A DNA stretch of 24,170 bases. Origin: Blastococcus sp. CT_GayMR20 (GTDB taxonomy: Bacteria; Actinomycetota; Actinomycetes; Mycobacteriales; Geodermatophilaceae). A model generated the notes under the pieces. That model searched no databases. It was not told the DNA's origin and saw nothing but the letters and a program-made list of their open reading frames with translations. The stretch is from positions 1-24,170 of the forward strand of contig NZ_SPQM01000072.1 in assembly GCF_004570345.1 (NCBI RefSeq). The letters run 5' to 3'. Shown here piece by piece: positions 7,479 through 16,534 of this stretch (the stretch's first letter is position 1; each line of letters opens with the position of its first letter). The position numbers were made by a program, and so were the translations under genes.

Positions 7479-9284
7479 TCATCGGTTCCCGGAGGCGCTC
7501 AGCTTCCGCCAGACCCAGCTCGACGGCACCCGGCGACCGGTGACCAGGTACTCGAGCACCCCGTGCACCTGCAGGATGGTGTCGAGGGCCCGGCGGGCGG
7601 CCGACCAGCCGGCGAGCAGCATTTCGTCTCCCGGCTCCAGGACGAAGTCGTCGTCCGGCGCGAGCGTCACCTCGCGGCCCCGCATGACGATCAGGACGAG
7701 CGCGTGGAGCGGCTCGTCGCGGTCCTCCGGGTTCCGCAGGAGCTGACCGAGGCGGGCGTCGCCCGAGCGGAGCCACGACCCGAGCGCCGGCGCCTCCTGC
7801 GGCGTGAGCCGGACCTTCCACAACGTCTGCAGGTGCGCGCCGCACAGCCCCTTGAGCCGGTCGACGATGCCCGCCGCCCAGTCGTTCCCCATCTCCGGCA
7901 TCTCGCGGAGGAAACGCCACAGCAGCGGCGTGGACAGCTGCGCGTACACCTCGTGCGCGACCACCTCGGTGGGCACGAGGAGGGCGTCGACCTCCATCGC
8001 GGCGAACAGCGGCGCACTGGCGGCGCTGTTCTGCCGGGCGGCGAGGAAGAGCTCGGGGTTGCTGCGGCGGGCCGCGGCGACCAGCGAGAGGTTGGTCGTG
8101 TCGTTGTCCGTCCCGGCGACGAGCCCCACCGCGCGGTCGAGGTCGGCCTGCGCGAGCACCCAGGGGTCGGACCCGTCGCCGACGAGCAGGTCGGCGTCGC
8201 CGACATCCGCCGGGTGGTCCTCGATGACGGTGACCTCCAGCCCCTCGGCGCGCAGGTCCCTCGTCAGCTCCTGCCCCAGCCGCCCGTAGCCGCAGATGAT
8301 CCAGCGGCCGCTACGCGGCGGCAGGCCGCGCTGGGGCAGCGCGGCGCCCGGGCCGCTCTCCAGCCACGTCATCAGCTGGTAGGAGGCCGGCGCCCGGAGC
8401 GCGAGGCGCAGGTGGTCGCCGAAGCGGTCGAACGGGTTGACCGTGGCCGGGCTGCCGAACGCCTGCATGCGCTCGGCGATCGTCCGCGACGTGACCCGCG
8501 CGATCACCGGGAGGTCGGGACGGAGCAGGGCCGCGGCCATGACGATGGCGAGGTTCGCCTCCTCGTCGTCGGTCAGGGCCACCACCGCCTCGCAGGAGGA
8601 GTGACCCAGCCCGGCGACGGCCAGGTGGCCGGGGTCGCGCGCATCGGCGGCCAGCCCGGGCACGTCGGCGTGGTAGGAGTCCAGCTCCAGGCCGTCGATC
8701 CGGTCGGAGTTCCGGTCCAGGACGACGAACCGCCGTCCGAGCGCGTCGAAGGAGTGCCCGAGCAGCTCCCCGGTGCGCCCGTAGCCGGCGATCAGCAGGA
8801 ACGGCTCACGCAGCCGCGAGACCTTCCGGCTGAAGTGCTGCAGGGCCAGCGCCGACCGGAACGCGCGGTCCTGCAGCAGCGACAGCAGCGAGCCGATGGC
8901 GTAGGCCCACCCGATCACCGACAGGTAGATCGAGATGGTCACCCACATCCGCTGGTTGTAGGTGAACGCGAACGGGATCTCGCCGAACCCGATCGTCGTC
9001 GCGGTGTAGCTCATGACGTAGAACGCGTCGAAGAAGCCCATGTGGTACGTGTTGCCGTCGGCGTCCTGGCCGGGGATCAGGGTCAGTCCGAGGACGCTGA
9101 CGGAGAAGATGACGATCAGCACGATCAGCGGGGCGCGCATGCGCCGGAGGATCAGGAAGATCGTGGCCGACGCCTGCGCCGCCGAGTGGGCCGCGACGCG
9201 GAACGTCGCCCGGCGCACCCGCGTGCGGTCGCGCTCGTCGGTCCCGAAGATGTTCTTCCAGAAGACGAGCAGGGGGTTGCCCAT
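7479..9284 (-). CDS. Potassium channel with two RCK (TrkA-N) domains
   Basis: This 601-residue protein has two membrane helices (about 51-70 and 113-138) around a pore loop with TTIGFGE at 96-102, a variant of the usual TVGYGD filter. The first Rossmann-type RCK domain has GYGRTG (167-172) and the acidic VVLDRN strand end (187-192). A second RCK domain begins at WIICGYGRLG (328-337). A TrkA-C-like region near the C terminus includes FVLEPGDEMLLAG. A tetrameric, ligand-gated K+ channel of the inner membrane is the likely product. The ATG follows GGAGG at good spacing. It lies 12 bp downstream of the small membrane protein gene and is co-transcribed with it. Confidence 0.9.
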   Translation of the reverse strand: MGNPLLVFWKNIFGTDERDRTRVRRATFRVAAHSAAQASATIFLILRRMRAPLIVLIVIFSVSVLGLTLIPGQDADGNTYHMGFFDAFYVMSYTATTIGFGEIPFAFTYNQRMWVTISIYLSVIGWAYAIGSLLSLLQDRAFRSALALQHFSRKVSRLREPFLLIAGYGRTGELLGHSFDALGRRFVVLDRNSDRIDGLELDSYHADVPGLAADARDPGHLAVAGLGHSSCEAVVALTDDEEANLAIVMAAALLRPDLPVIARVTSRTIAERMQAFGSPATVNPFDRFGDHLRLALRAPASYQLMTWLESGPGAALPQRGLPPRSGRWIICGYGRLGQELTRDLRAEGLEVTVIEDHPADVGDADLLVGDGSDPWVLAQADLDRAVGLVAGTDNDTTNLSLVAAARRSNPELFLAARQNSAASAPLFAAMEVDALLVPTEVVAHEVYAQLSTPLLWRFLREMPEMGNDWAAGIVDRLKGLCGAHLQTLWKVRLTPQEAPALGSWLRSGDARLGQLLRNPEDRDEPLHALVLIVMRGREVTLAPDDDFVLEPGDEMLLAGWSAARRALDTILQVHGVLEYLVTGRRVPSSWVWRKLSASGNR

Positions 9285-9296
9285 GGCGGCCTCCGG

Positions 9297-9683
9297 TCAG
9301 CCGCGGTGGAAGGAGACCGTCTCCACGACGAGCAGGACGACGGAGACGATGTTCGCCAGCAGCGCGCCGCCGGACAGCGAGACGACGCTCGCCGTCCAGG
9401 CCTCGTTCATGCCCGCGGTGCTGACGTACGTCGCGTAGCCGAACATCAGCGCGGCGCCGATCAGCTGCAGGTCCGCCACGAGGCTGGTCGCCAGGTGCAC
9501 CGCCCCGATCTGCGTGCGGTCGCCGAACTTGAGCACGGTGGCGATCAGGTTGACCACGACCGCCGCGAACAGCTCGTACGGGTTGTGCAGCTCGGGGTCG
9601 TCGATGTCGCCGATGAAGAAGCCGAAGTTCAGCGTCGCGGCGAGGACGACGAAGAACCCGAAGACCACCTTCTCCAGATTCAC
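9297..9683 (-). CDS. Small four-helix membrane protein, DUF6394-like
   Basis: This 128-residue protein is predicted to have about four membrane helices (7-26, 36-53, 62-84, 99-123). Short conserved-looking polar motifs lie between them: FFIGDIDDPELHNPYELFA and LIATVLKFGDRTQIGAVHLATSLVADLQLIGA. From memory these match a family found beside K+ channel genes in proteobacteria and actinobacteria (I believe DUF6394, not checked). The GTG start at 9683 has GGGAGG 5 nt upstream. It is first in the operon with the channel, suggesting an accessory subunit. The function is unknown. Confidence 0.8.
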   Translation of the reverse strand: MNLEKVVFGFFVVLAATLNFGFFIGDIDDPELHNPYELFAAVVVNLIATVLKFGDRTQIGAVHLATSLVADLQLIGAALMFGYATYVSTAGMNEAWTASVVSLSGGALLANIVSVVLLVVETVSFHRG

Positions 9684-9777
9684 CCGGCCCTCCCGCCCTC
9701 GACTGCGCGTGCTGCCGGAACGATCGTGATGCCTCGACCCGCCGCGCGCGACGTGAGCGACACGATGGTGTGGTCCG

Positions 9778-9783
9778 TAGGGT
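9778..9783 (+). promoter_or_regulatory. Probable leaderless -10 box for the MFS gene
   Basis: TAGGGT fits TANNNT and ends 6 nt before the GTG at 9790, so the transcript probably starts at the start codon. No ribosome-binding site is visible there. Confidence 0.5.
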
Positions 9784-9789
9784 CGCCCG

Positions 9790-10947
9790 GTGGCCTGGAA
9801 GCGAGCGGTGTTCGCGCTGTTCACCGTCGCGGCCGGCACGAACGTCCCGACGCCGTTGCTCCTCGTCTACCAGGAGCGGCTGGACCTGTCGGCGGAGGTG
9901 CTCACCGCGCTCTTCGGCTGCTACGCCGCCGGTCTCGTGCCCGCCCTCCTGGTGTCGGGGCAGCTGTCCGACCGTCTGGGACGGCGCCGCGTCGCGATCC
10001 CCGGCATCGTCCTGTCCGGCCTGGCCTCGCTGGCCTTCGCCGCCGCCGGCGACTCCCTGACGCTGCTGTTCACCGCCCGCTTCCTGCAGGGCGTGGTCAG
10101 CGGCGTCGTCTTCAGCGTCGGCAGCGCGTGGGTGGGCGAGCTGTCCCAGGCCTCGGGCGAGGGCGCCGGCGGCCGGAGGGCAGCCTTCGCCATGACGGCC
10201 GGCTTCTCCCTGGGCCCGCTGACGAGCGGGCTGCTCGGGGAGTTCGGACCGGCTCCCACGGTGCTCCCCTACCTCGTCCACACCGCGCTGGTTGCCGTCG
10301 GACTCACCCTGGCGCTGGGTCTGCCGGAGACCGTGGACCTGCACGCCCGCGCCCGGGCCCGCACGGACGGCGACCCGGCGGTCCCGCTGATCCGACCGGG
10401 TGACGGCTGGCTGGTGGCGACGGTGCTGGCCCCGGTCGCGGTGTGCGTCTACGCCTTCCCCTCGTCGGTCATCAACGCCGTCCCCCTGCTGGTCGACCTG
10501 CCCTACGGCGGGGTCGCCGTCACGGGTGTCCTGGCCGGCGTGACCCTCGGCGCGGGCACGCTCGTGGCGGGTCTGCAGCGGCGCCTCGGCCGGTGGACCG
10601 CGGTCGTGGCCACCGCACTCGGCGCGGCCGGCTTCGCGGCGGCGGCGGCGTTCGCGTCGACCGGATGGCTCCCCTGGCTGGCCGTCGCCGCACCGCTGCT
10701 GGGGTCCGGCGGTGGACTGTGCCTGGCGGCCGGCCTGACGCTCACCGCCCGGCTGGCCGCGCCGACGCGCCTCGGCGCGCTCACGGCACTGTTCCTCGCC
10801 ATCGCCTACATCGGCTTCGCCGTCCCGTTCGTCATGGCAGTGGTGGCGCGCGGGACCTCCGCGACCGTGCCGCTGGCGGCGGCCGGGGCGATCACCGGCC
10901 TGCTCGCCGTCCGCCTGCTCCTGCCGGCCCGGCGCCGCCTGCTCTGA
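9790..10947 (+). CDS. Major facilitator superfamily transporter
   Basis: This 385-residue transporter has about 12 hydrophobic segments. The loop between helices 2 and 3 holds GQLSDRLGRRRVAIPG (57-72), the MFS motif A (GxxxDRxGRR). RFLQGVVSG follows in helix 4. It is probably a drug or metabolite exporter of the inner membrane, but the substrate cannot be read from sequence. The GTG start at 9790 lacks a Shine-Dalgarno and follows a -10-like box by 6 nt. It diverges from the K+ channel operon across 106 bp and ends at a strong bidirectional terminator. Confidence 0.85.
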   Translation: MAWKRAVFALFTVAAGTNVPTPLLLVYQERLDLSAEVLTALFGCYAAGLVPALLVSGQLSDRLGRRRVAIPGIVLSGLASLAFAAAGDSLTLLFTARFLQGVVSGVVFSVGSAWVGELSQASGEGAGGRRAAFAMTAGFSLGPLTSGLLGEFGPAPTVLPYLVHTALVAVGLTLALGLPETVDLHARARARTDGDPAVPLIRPGDGWLVATVLAPVAVCVYAFPSSVINAVPLLVDLPYGGVAVTGVLAGVTLGAGTLVAGLQRRLGRWTAVVATALGAAGFAAAAAFASTGWLPWLAVAAPLLGSGGGLCLAAGLTLTARLAAPTRLGALTALFLAIAYIGFAVPFVMAVVARGTSATVPLAAAGAITGLLAVRLLLPARRRLL

Positions 10948-10959
10948 GCCCGGACTGCA

Positions 10960-10995
10960 GGACGGCGCCCCCTCCCGGAGGAGGGGGCGCCGTCC
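10960..10995. terminator. Strong bidirectional hairpin terminator
   Basis: A perfect 16-bp GC-rich stem (10960-10975 with 10980-10995) closes a CGGA tetraloop. It separates the convergent MFS gene and the substrate-binding protein gene. No T-run follows on either strand, as is common in actinobacteria. Confidence 0.85.
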
Positions 10996-11058
10996 GTCGG
11001 CCCCCTCGCAGGGGCCCGCCGCGATCTAGCGAGTGGCGGGGGGCGAGGGGGTCCTTGC

Positions 11059-12300
11059 TCAGCCGGCGATCTTCGCGGCGAACTCGCCCTCGAACGCCTC
11101 GGCGAGGACCGAGGCACCACCGGGCACGTCGGCCGGCTGGAGCACGAAGCTCTGCAGGCTCGGCGACTTGCCGGTCTCGAAGCCCCGGATCGGGACGGTC
11201 AGACCGTCGGTGTCGACCTCCTCCAGACCTTCGAATGCCTCGTACACACCGGCGCGGGTCAGGTCACCGTTCTCGCACGCGGCGTCGAGCACCGCCTTCA
11301 TGAGCGTGCTCATGCCGAAGCCGACGACCACGCCGAGGCTCGGGGTTGCCTCGGGGTAGGCCGCCTCGTACTGCTCGAGCAGTTCGGGGTGCGCGTCGAA
11401 GGACGACACCGGGGACGCGACGTAGAGGTGGCTCTTCAGCCAGTTCGCCGCCGGACCCGCGAGCAGACCGGGCGCGAAGACCGGGTTGCTGCCGAGGATC
11501 GGGACGTCGAGGCCCTGGGCCTCCGCGACCGTGGCCACCGACGCCAGCGCGGCCGGGCCGACGGTGAGGGCGATCAGGTTGACGCCCGCCGCCTTGAAGG
11601 CCGTGACCTGCGAGCTCATGTCCGTGTCGGTCGACTTGATCTGCTGCTCGACGACCTCCAGACCCATCTCCTCGGCGACCGCCTGCGTGCCCGCGAGGCC
11701 GTTGGCGCCGTACTCGCCCTCGAAGTAGATGTGTCCGACCTTGTCGCCCTCCTTCAGCAGCCCCTCCTCGAAGAGGTAGCTGTAGCCGTTGGCGATCTCG
11801 ACGTCGTAGGTCGCACCCACCACCCCGGTACCGGGGATCTCGGTCAGGGTCTTGGACCACGCCGACGGGAAGTTGACGATCTGGTCGGCCTCGTACTCCG
11901 GTGCCAGCGCGGTGTTGATCGGTGAGCCGATCGTCTGCTGCATCGCGAGGACGTTGTCCTTCATCCCGCTGTAGAGCTGCACGCCGTTCTGCGGGACGTA
12001 GTTGGTGTCCTGGATGTCCAGCTCGACGTCGTAGGTGTCGCAGACCTGGTTCTCCTCCCAGAACAGCTCGTTGGCGTTGGTGATGTCCTTGCCCAGGGCG
12101 GCGAAGGCACCGGTGAAGTCGGTGAGGACGCCGAGGCGGATCGTCTCGCCCTCGACGCCGATGTCGGTCTGGACGTCGGCGGCCTCGCCGCCCCCGCCGC
12201 CGCCGCTGGACTCCGGGGCCTTGGTGCTGCAACCGGAGGCCGCGGCGACGACGACGGCTGCCAGCGCGACCGTGCCGCGCGAACGCTTTCCGAGATTCAT
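11059..12300 (-). CDS. Branched-chain amino acid-type ABC transporter, substrate-binding lipoprotein
   Basis: This 413-residue extracytoplasmic binding protein belongs to the Leu/Ile/Val-binding (periplasmic-binding type 1) family. A lipoprotein signal peptide ends AAASGC with Cys24 lipidated, followed by a Ser/Gly linker. The mature domain opens with IRLGVLTDFTGAFAALG, typical of the family. Two further cysteines (in NQVCDTY and AACENG) may form a disulfide. The ATG has GGGAG 6 nt upstream and overlaps the permease stop by 4 nt. It is the last gene of the liv-type operon. The ligand may be branched-chain amino acids, but amides, urea or aromatic acids are transported by the same family. Confidence 0.92.
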   Translation of the reverse strand: MNLGKRSRGTVALAAVVVAAASGCSTKAPESSGGGGGGEAADVQTDIGVEGETIRLGVLTDFTGAFAALGKDITNANELFWEENQVCDTYDVELDIQDTNYVPQNGVQLYSGMKDNVLAMQQTIGSPINTALAPEYEADQIVNFPSAWSKTLTEIPGTGVVGATYDVEIANGYSYLFEEGLLKEGDKVGHIYFEGEYGANGLAGTQAVAEEMGLEVVEQQIKSTDTDMSSQVTAFKAAGVNLIALTVGPAALASVATVAEAQGLDVPILGSNPVFAPGLLAGPAANWLKSHLYVASPVSSFDAHPELLEQYEAAYPEATPSLGVVVGFGMSTLMKAVLDAACENGDLTRAGVYEAFEGLEEVDTDGLTVPIRGFETGKSPSLQSFVLQPADVPGGASVLAEAFEGEFAAKIAG

Positions 12301-13529
12301 GTAGTGCTCCCTTGTGCTGGTGGGTCCGACGGGACTGAGGTGGTGGAACTGCTGGTCGCGGCAGAGGAACGGCTGGTGAGCCGTCCCCCGCCGGGGTCTC
12401 GGCTCTTGCGGCGGAAACGCTCCGCGAAGCCGGCAAGACCGGCGGGCTGGAAGAGGATGACGAGGATGATCGCCAGGCCGAAGAAGTAGCGGGCCGCCTC
12501 GCCGGCGGCCAGGCCGCCCTCCCCCGCGCCGCCCACCAGCGGCACCGCCTCGGCGTAGCGCTGGAAGACCAGCGGCAGGGCGGTGACGAAGAGCGCCCCG
12601 AGGGCGGCGCCACCCACCGAGCCCAGCCCGCCCAGCACGATCATGGCGAGGAACAGGATCGAGAGCTCGAGCCCGAAGGACTCCGGCGCGATGCTCCCGA
12701 CGGACAGGGCGAACATCACACCGGCGAGTCCGGCGTACATCGAGCTGACGAGGAAGACCCGCCCCTTGTAGCGCTGGACGTTGACGCCCATGACGGACGC
12801 GGCGACCTCGCTGTCGCGCAGCGTCTGCAGCGCCCGGCCGGGACGGCTGCGCAGCAGGTTCCGCGCGAAGAGGTAGGCAGCCAGGGCGAGGACCAGGCCG
12901 AGGTACCAGAGCCGCTCGGACTCCCGGAAGGGCACCCCCAGGACGAACAGGTCGGGGTCGGTGTTGCCGAACGTGAACCCGAACAGCGAGAACTCCGGTG
13001 CCGAGCGCCCGTTGAAGCCCCCGGTCACCGACGTCCAGCTGTTGAGCACGTGCTGGCCGATGAAGACCAGGCCGAGCGAGGCGACACCCAGGTAGATGCC
13101 GCGCAGCCGCGCCGCGATCGGGGAGAACACCAGACCGGCGAGGCCGGCCAGCAGGACGCCGGCGAGCATGCCGACGATCGGCGGCCACCCGAGCCCGCTG
13201 AGGTCGGCGAGGCCGATGCCGCCCGACTCGCCGGACACGAACACGTAGGTGACGGCACCGACGGCGAGGAAGAACGCGTGAGCCAGGGACAGCTGGCCCG
13301 TCGTCCCGACGAGCAGGTTCAGGCCGATGGCGCCGACGATCGACGTGAAGACCGCGAACCCGGTCCGCAGCCAGAACTCCTCGACGTAGAGCGGCAGCGC
13401 GAGCATCACCACCAGGGCGACGACCAGGAGCAACGGCTTCAGGAGCGACCGTCCCCGGCCCGCGCCGGACGTCGGTCGGGCGCCGCTGGCGCTCGACCCG
13501 CGAGCGGCGGTCGCCGTCGCCTCAGACAC
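12297..13529 (-). CDS. livM: Branched-chain amino acid-type ABC transporter permease, LivM-like
   Basis: This 410-residue inner-membrane permease has a core of about ten helices. The family motifs include GAIGLNLLVGTTGQLSLAHA near the N terminus and RSRPGRALQTLRDSEVAASVMGVNV, the cytoplasmic EAA-like loop that contacts the ATPases. The N terminus (about 30 residues, Ser/Ala/Gly-rich) and the tail (about 30 residues of Ser/Thr/Pro) are low-complexity extensions. The GTG start has AAGGAG 7 nt upstream and overlaps the livH-like stop by 8 nt. Confidence 0.93.
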   Translation of the reverse strand: MSEATATAARGSSASGARPTSGAGRGRSLLKPLLLVVALVVMLALPLYVEEFWLRTGFAVFTSIVGAIGLNLLVGTTGQLSLAHAFFLAVGAVTYVFVSGESGGIGLADLSGLGWPPIVGMLAGVLLAGLAGLVFSPIAARLRGIYLGVASLGLVFIGQHVLNSWTSVTGGFNGRSAPEFSLFGFTFGNTDPDLFVLGVPFRESERLWYLGLVLALAAYLFARNLLRSRPGRALQTLRDSEVAASVMGVNVQRYKGRVFLVSSMYAGLAGVMFALSVGSIAPESFGLELSILFLAMIVLGGLGSVGGAALGALFVTALPLVFQRYAEAVPLVGGAGEGGLAAGEAARYFFGLAIILVILFQPAGLAGFAERFRRKSRDPGGGRLTSRSSAATSSSTTSVPSDPPAQGSTT

Positions 13530-14412
13530 GGGTGAGCTCCTTCGTGCCGAAGAGCCCGGACGGCCGGACGAGGAGGACGGCGATCATGACGATGTACGGC
13601 ACGACGTCGCCGAACCCGCGGCCGAGGAACAGGAGCTGGTCCTGGTAGCCGGAGGCGAGGGATTCCGAGATGCCGATGAGCAGGCCGCCCACGAGCGCTC
13701 CCCCGGTCGAGTCGAGACCACCGAGGATCGCGGCCGGGAAGGCGCGGAGCGCGACGGTGTAGACGGTCGGGCTGACGCCCGGCGTGGGCGAGCCGACGAG
13801 GAAGAGCGCGGCGACCCCGGCCAGCACGCCGGCGACGACCCAGGCGAGCGCCGAGACCCGTCCCTGCTTGATGCCCATGAGTGCCGCGGTCTCGCCGTCC
13901 TCCGCCGACGCGCGCATCGACACGCCCCAGCTGGAGTACTTGAAGGCCACGAAGAACAGGGCGATGAGGACGCCGGCGACGATGGTCGCGATCAGCCGGT
14001 TCTGGCTGATGCCCACGTCGCCGATCCGGAAGGAGCCGCCGCCCCACGGGTGCGGCACGTTGAGGATGTCCGAGCCGATCCGCCGGATCAGCTCGGTCAG
14101 CAGGATGATGTCCACACCGATCGTGACGATGGCGAGACTGATGACCGGGGCGCCGCGCAACCGGTTGATGATCAGCCGCTCGACGATCAGGGCGGCCAGC
14201 GCCGTGATCGCGATCCCCACCAGGGCCGCCAGGTAGAAGCCGAGCGGCTCCGAGAGACTGGCGATCGAGTAGGCGCCGAGCAGCAGCAGTGAGCCGTGCG
14301 TGAAGCTGACGACCTCGCTCGCCTTGAAGATGATCACGAACCCGAGGGCGATCAGGGCGTAGATGGCGCCGAGGGAGACGCCGTTCATCAGCAGCGACAG
14401 GAACTGGGTCAC
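13522..14412 (-). CDS. livH: Branched-chain amino acid-type ABC transporter permease, LivH-like
   Basis: This 296-residue permease has about eight helices. MNGVSLGAIYALIALGFVII at the N terminus is typical of LivH, and SMRASAEDGETAALMGI (205-221 region) is the ATPase-contact loop. It pairs with the LivM-like protein to form the membrane channel. The GTG start overlaps the livG-like stop by 4 nt (GTGA), so translation is probably coupled. Confidence 0.93.
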   Translation of the reverse strand: MTQFLSLLMNGVSLGAIYALIALGFVIIFKASEVVSFTHGSLLLLGAYSIASLSEPLGFYLAALVGIAITALAALIVERLIINRLRGAPVISLAIVTIGVDIILLTELIRRIGSDILNVPHPWGGGSFRIGDVGISQNRLIATIVAGVLIALFFVAFKYSSWGVSMRASAEDGETAALMGIKQGRVSALAWVVAGVLAGVAALFLVGSPTPGVSPTVYTVALRAFPAAILGGLDSTGGALVGGLLIGISESLASGYQDQLLFLGRGFGDVVPYIVMIAVLLVRPSGLFGTKELTRV

Positions 14413-15299
14413 GAGGGCGTCCCCGGGGTCTCGGAGGAGTGGTGACCGGTCGCGGCGGCCTCGGCCGCCTCGGCCGGGCTGATCTCGTCGCCGGAGCCGA
14501 GGTAGGCCCGGATGACCTCCGGATCGCGCTGGACCTCCGCCGGCGTGCCGTCGGCGATCCGGCGGCCGAAGTCGAGCACGGTGACCTGGTCGGCCAGGGA
14601 CATGACCATGCCCATGTCGTGCTCGACGAGGACGACGGAGATCCCGAGCGCCGAACGGATCTCGAGGATGGCCTCGGCCATCCGGTCGGTCTCCTCGGCG
14701 TTCATCCCGGCGACCGGCTCGTCGAGGAGCAGGAGCCGTGGCTCGGTGCAGAGCGCCCGGGCCACCTCGACGCGCTTCTGGTCGCCGTAGGAGAGGACGC
14801 CCACGGGCGTGTGCAGCTTCTCGCCCAGCTCGAGGAACTCGGCGATCTCGGCCACCCGGGCGCCGTGCAGCTTGCCCTCACGGGTGGCCTTCGGCAGCCG
14901 CAGACCCGCGGCGACGAACCCCGCCTTCGTCAGGTGGTGCCGGCCGAGCATGAGGTTCTCGGCCACCGACTGGGCGCCGGAGAGTGCGATGTTCTGGAAC
15001 GCGCGGGCGACCCCGATGCCGGCGATCTGGTACGGCCGCATCTGGTCGAGCCGGTGGTCGCCGAAGCGGACCTGCCCCTCGGCCGCCTTGTAGACGCCGG
15101 ACAGGACGTTGAACATCGTGGACTTGCCCGCGCCGTTGGGGCCGATGATCGCGTGGATCGTCCCGGGCTCGACCCGGAACGACACGTCCGAGAGCGCCTT
15201 GATGGCGCCGAACCGGACGCTCACGTTCTCGACCTCGACCGCGGGGATGTCCGCCCGGATGTCCGCCTCGGCCGCACGTGCCCCGGTCACGCCGACCAC
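14409..15299 (-). CDS. livG: Branched-chain amino acid-type ABC transporter ATPase, LivG-like
   Basis: This ATPase of about 296 residues has Walker A GPNGAGKST (53-61), the signature LSYGDQ (169-174, a LivG-type variant of LSGGQ), Walker B LLLLDEP (189-195) and the switch histidine in VLVEHDMGMV. The C-terminal EVIRAYLGSG is typical of LivG, followed by an Ala/Glu-rich tail. The start is uncertain. The GTG at 15299 gives the longest protein. The GTG at 15290 would give a 4-nt overlap with the livF stop, like the other junctions. Neither has a clear ribosome-binding site. Confidence 0.92.
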   Translation of the reverse strand: MVGVTGARAAEADIRADIPAVEVENVSVRFGAIKALSDVSFRVEPGTIHAIIGPNGAGKSTMFNVLSGVYKAAEGQVRFGDHRLDQMRPYQIAGIGVARAFQNIALSGAQSVAENLMLGRHHLTKAGFVAAGLRLPKATREGKLHGARVAEIAEFLELGEKLHTPVGVLSYGDQKRVEVARALCTEPRLLLLDEPVAGMNAEETDRMAEAILEIRSALGISVVLVEHDMGMVMSLADQVTVLDFGRRIADGTPAEVQRDPEVIRAYLGSGDEISPAEAAEAAATGHHSSETPGTPS

Positions 15300-16090
15300 C
15301 GCGAGAGCTTCTTGCCGGACGCGGCGCGCAGGTGCGGACCACCGGAGTCGGAGTCGCCGTCGTGGCCGAGGTACAGGCGCTGCACCTCGTCGGTCTGGGC
15401 GAGCTCCCGCGCGTCGCCGGACAGGGAGACCTCGCCGACATCGAGCACGTAGGCGAGGTCGGCCACCCCGAGTGCCATCGTGGCGTTCTGCTCGACCAGC
15501 AGCACGGAGGTGCCCTGGCGGTTGATCTCGGCGATGACCTCGCCGATCTGGCCGATGATCCGCGGCGCGAGGCCCAGCGACGGCTCGTCGAGCAGGAGCA
15601 GTCTGGGGCTCGCCATCAGCGCCCGGCCGATCGCCAGCATCTGCTGCTCACCGCCGGACAGGAGCGCACCGCGCTGCGAGGCCCGCTCCTTGAGCACCGG
15701 GAACATCTCGTAGACGCGGTCCTGGGCGCGCGCCTTGGCGGCCTTGTCCTTGCTGCCCATCCCGCCGGCGCGCAGGTTCTCCTCCACGGTGAGCCGGCCG
15801 AAGATGCGCCGTCCCTCCGGCACCTGGACCAGCCCCATGCGGACTGTCTGTGCCGGGTCACGGGATCCGAGGTCGACGTCGCCGAACCGGACCGAGCCGG
15901 AGTCGACGCGGCCACGGTGCAGCCGCAGCGTGCCGGAGATCGTGCGCAGGAGCGTGGTCTTCCCGGCTCCGTTGCTACCGAGGACGGCGACGACCTTGCC
16001 GTCAGGGACCTCCATGGAGACCCCGCGCACCGCCTGCACGGCACCGCCGTAGGTGACGTGGAGCGAATCGATGCTCAGCACGAACGACAC
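15287..16090 (-). CDS. livF: Branched-chain amino acid-type ABC transporter ATPase, LivF-like
   Basis: This 267-residue ATPase has Walker A GSNGAGKTT (38-46), the LivF hallmark VPEGRRIFGRLTVEENL (90-106), the signature LSGGEQ (144-149) and Walker B LLLLDEP (164-170). It is the first gene of the operon. The frame is open far upstream, but homologues begin near the GTG at 16090. AAAGGA lies very close to that codon, and an in-frame GTG at 16081 has the same AAAGGA 10 nt upstream, so the true start could be either. The upstream gap of 444 bp must hold the operon promoter. Confidence 0.92.
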   Translation of the reverse strand: MSFVLSIDSLHVTYGGAVQAVRGVSMEVPDGKVVAVLGSNGAGKTTLLRTISGTLRLHRGRVDSGSVRFGDVDLGSRDPAQTVRMGLVQVPEGRRIFGRLTVEENLRAGGMGSKDKAAKARAQDRVYEMFPVLKERASQRGALLSGGEQQMLAIGRALMASPRLLLLDEPSLGLAPRIIGQIGEVIAEINRQGTSVLLVEQNATMALGVADLAYVLDVGEVSLSGDARELAQTDEVQRLYLGHDGDSDSGGPHLRAASGKKLSRWSA

Positions 16091-16534
16091 GTCCTTTCTG
16101 CGCCGTCGGTCGACGCGGGGGCGAGCGGACGAGGGTGTCTGCGGATCACCGGTGCGGGGTCGTGGGCGCCGAACCGACCGGGGTACAGCCGGCCGTGGCG
16201 GACCGGACGGACGGATCGCCCGTACGTGACGTAGCGCACATTGCGGTGACTGTAGGGGCAGAACGGCCGGATCAGAGCCGCGAAAGGTCACGGATCGGTC
16301 ACCTTGCTCCTCGCCGACCGACCGGACGCCGCGACCTGGGGCCAGGCCACAGCAGTGACCCCCCGGTGTGCGTGTGCTGCCCACATTGCGCGACCCCTGC
16401 GTGCCGTCCCGGACGTCGGGGCACCGCACGCCCAGGCGCCCTCCGGTGGCCCGAGGTGTGGGCGGGCGACGGGTCCGCACCGCCGTCAGCTGTCGGCGCA
16501 GGAAGGCCCGCCCCGCGTCGTGCGTTGACCGTTC
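16091..16534. promoter_or_regulatory. Divergent intergenic region between the liv-type operon and the flavin oxidoreductase gene
   Basis: This 444-bp region has no convincing gene; its open frames look like GC-rich noise. It holds a perfect 5+1+5 palindrome TACGTGACGTA (16223-16233), the 9-mer CACATTGCG twice (16237-16245 and 16382-16390), and GGTCAC twice 11 bp apart within AGGTCACGGATCGGTCACC near 16287-16305. TACAGT on the minus strand (about 16249-16254) is a weak -10 candidate for the operon. No assignment to a regulator is possible. Confidence 0.45.

Noticed and set aside
7563..10403. Open frame of 946 codons on the plus strand
   Set aside because: It is the antisense shadow of the K+ channel operon, running into the MFS gene in the wrong frame. 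Its translation is low-complexity Arg/Gly/Val/Asp sequence; the opposite strand has clear domains.
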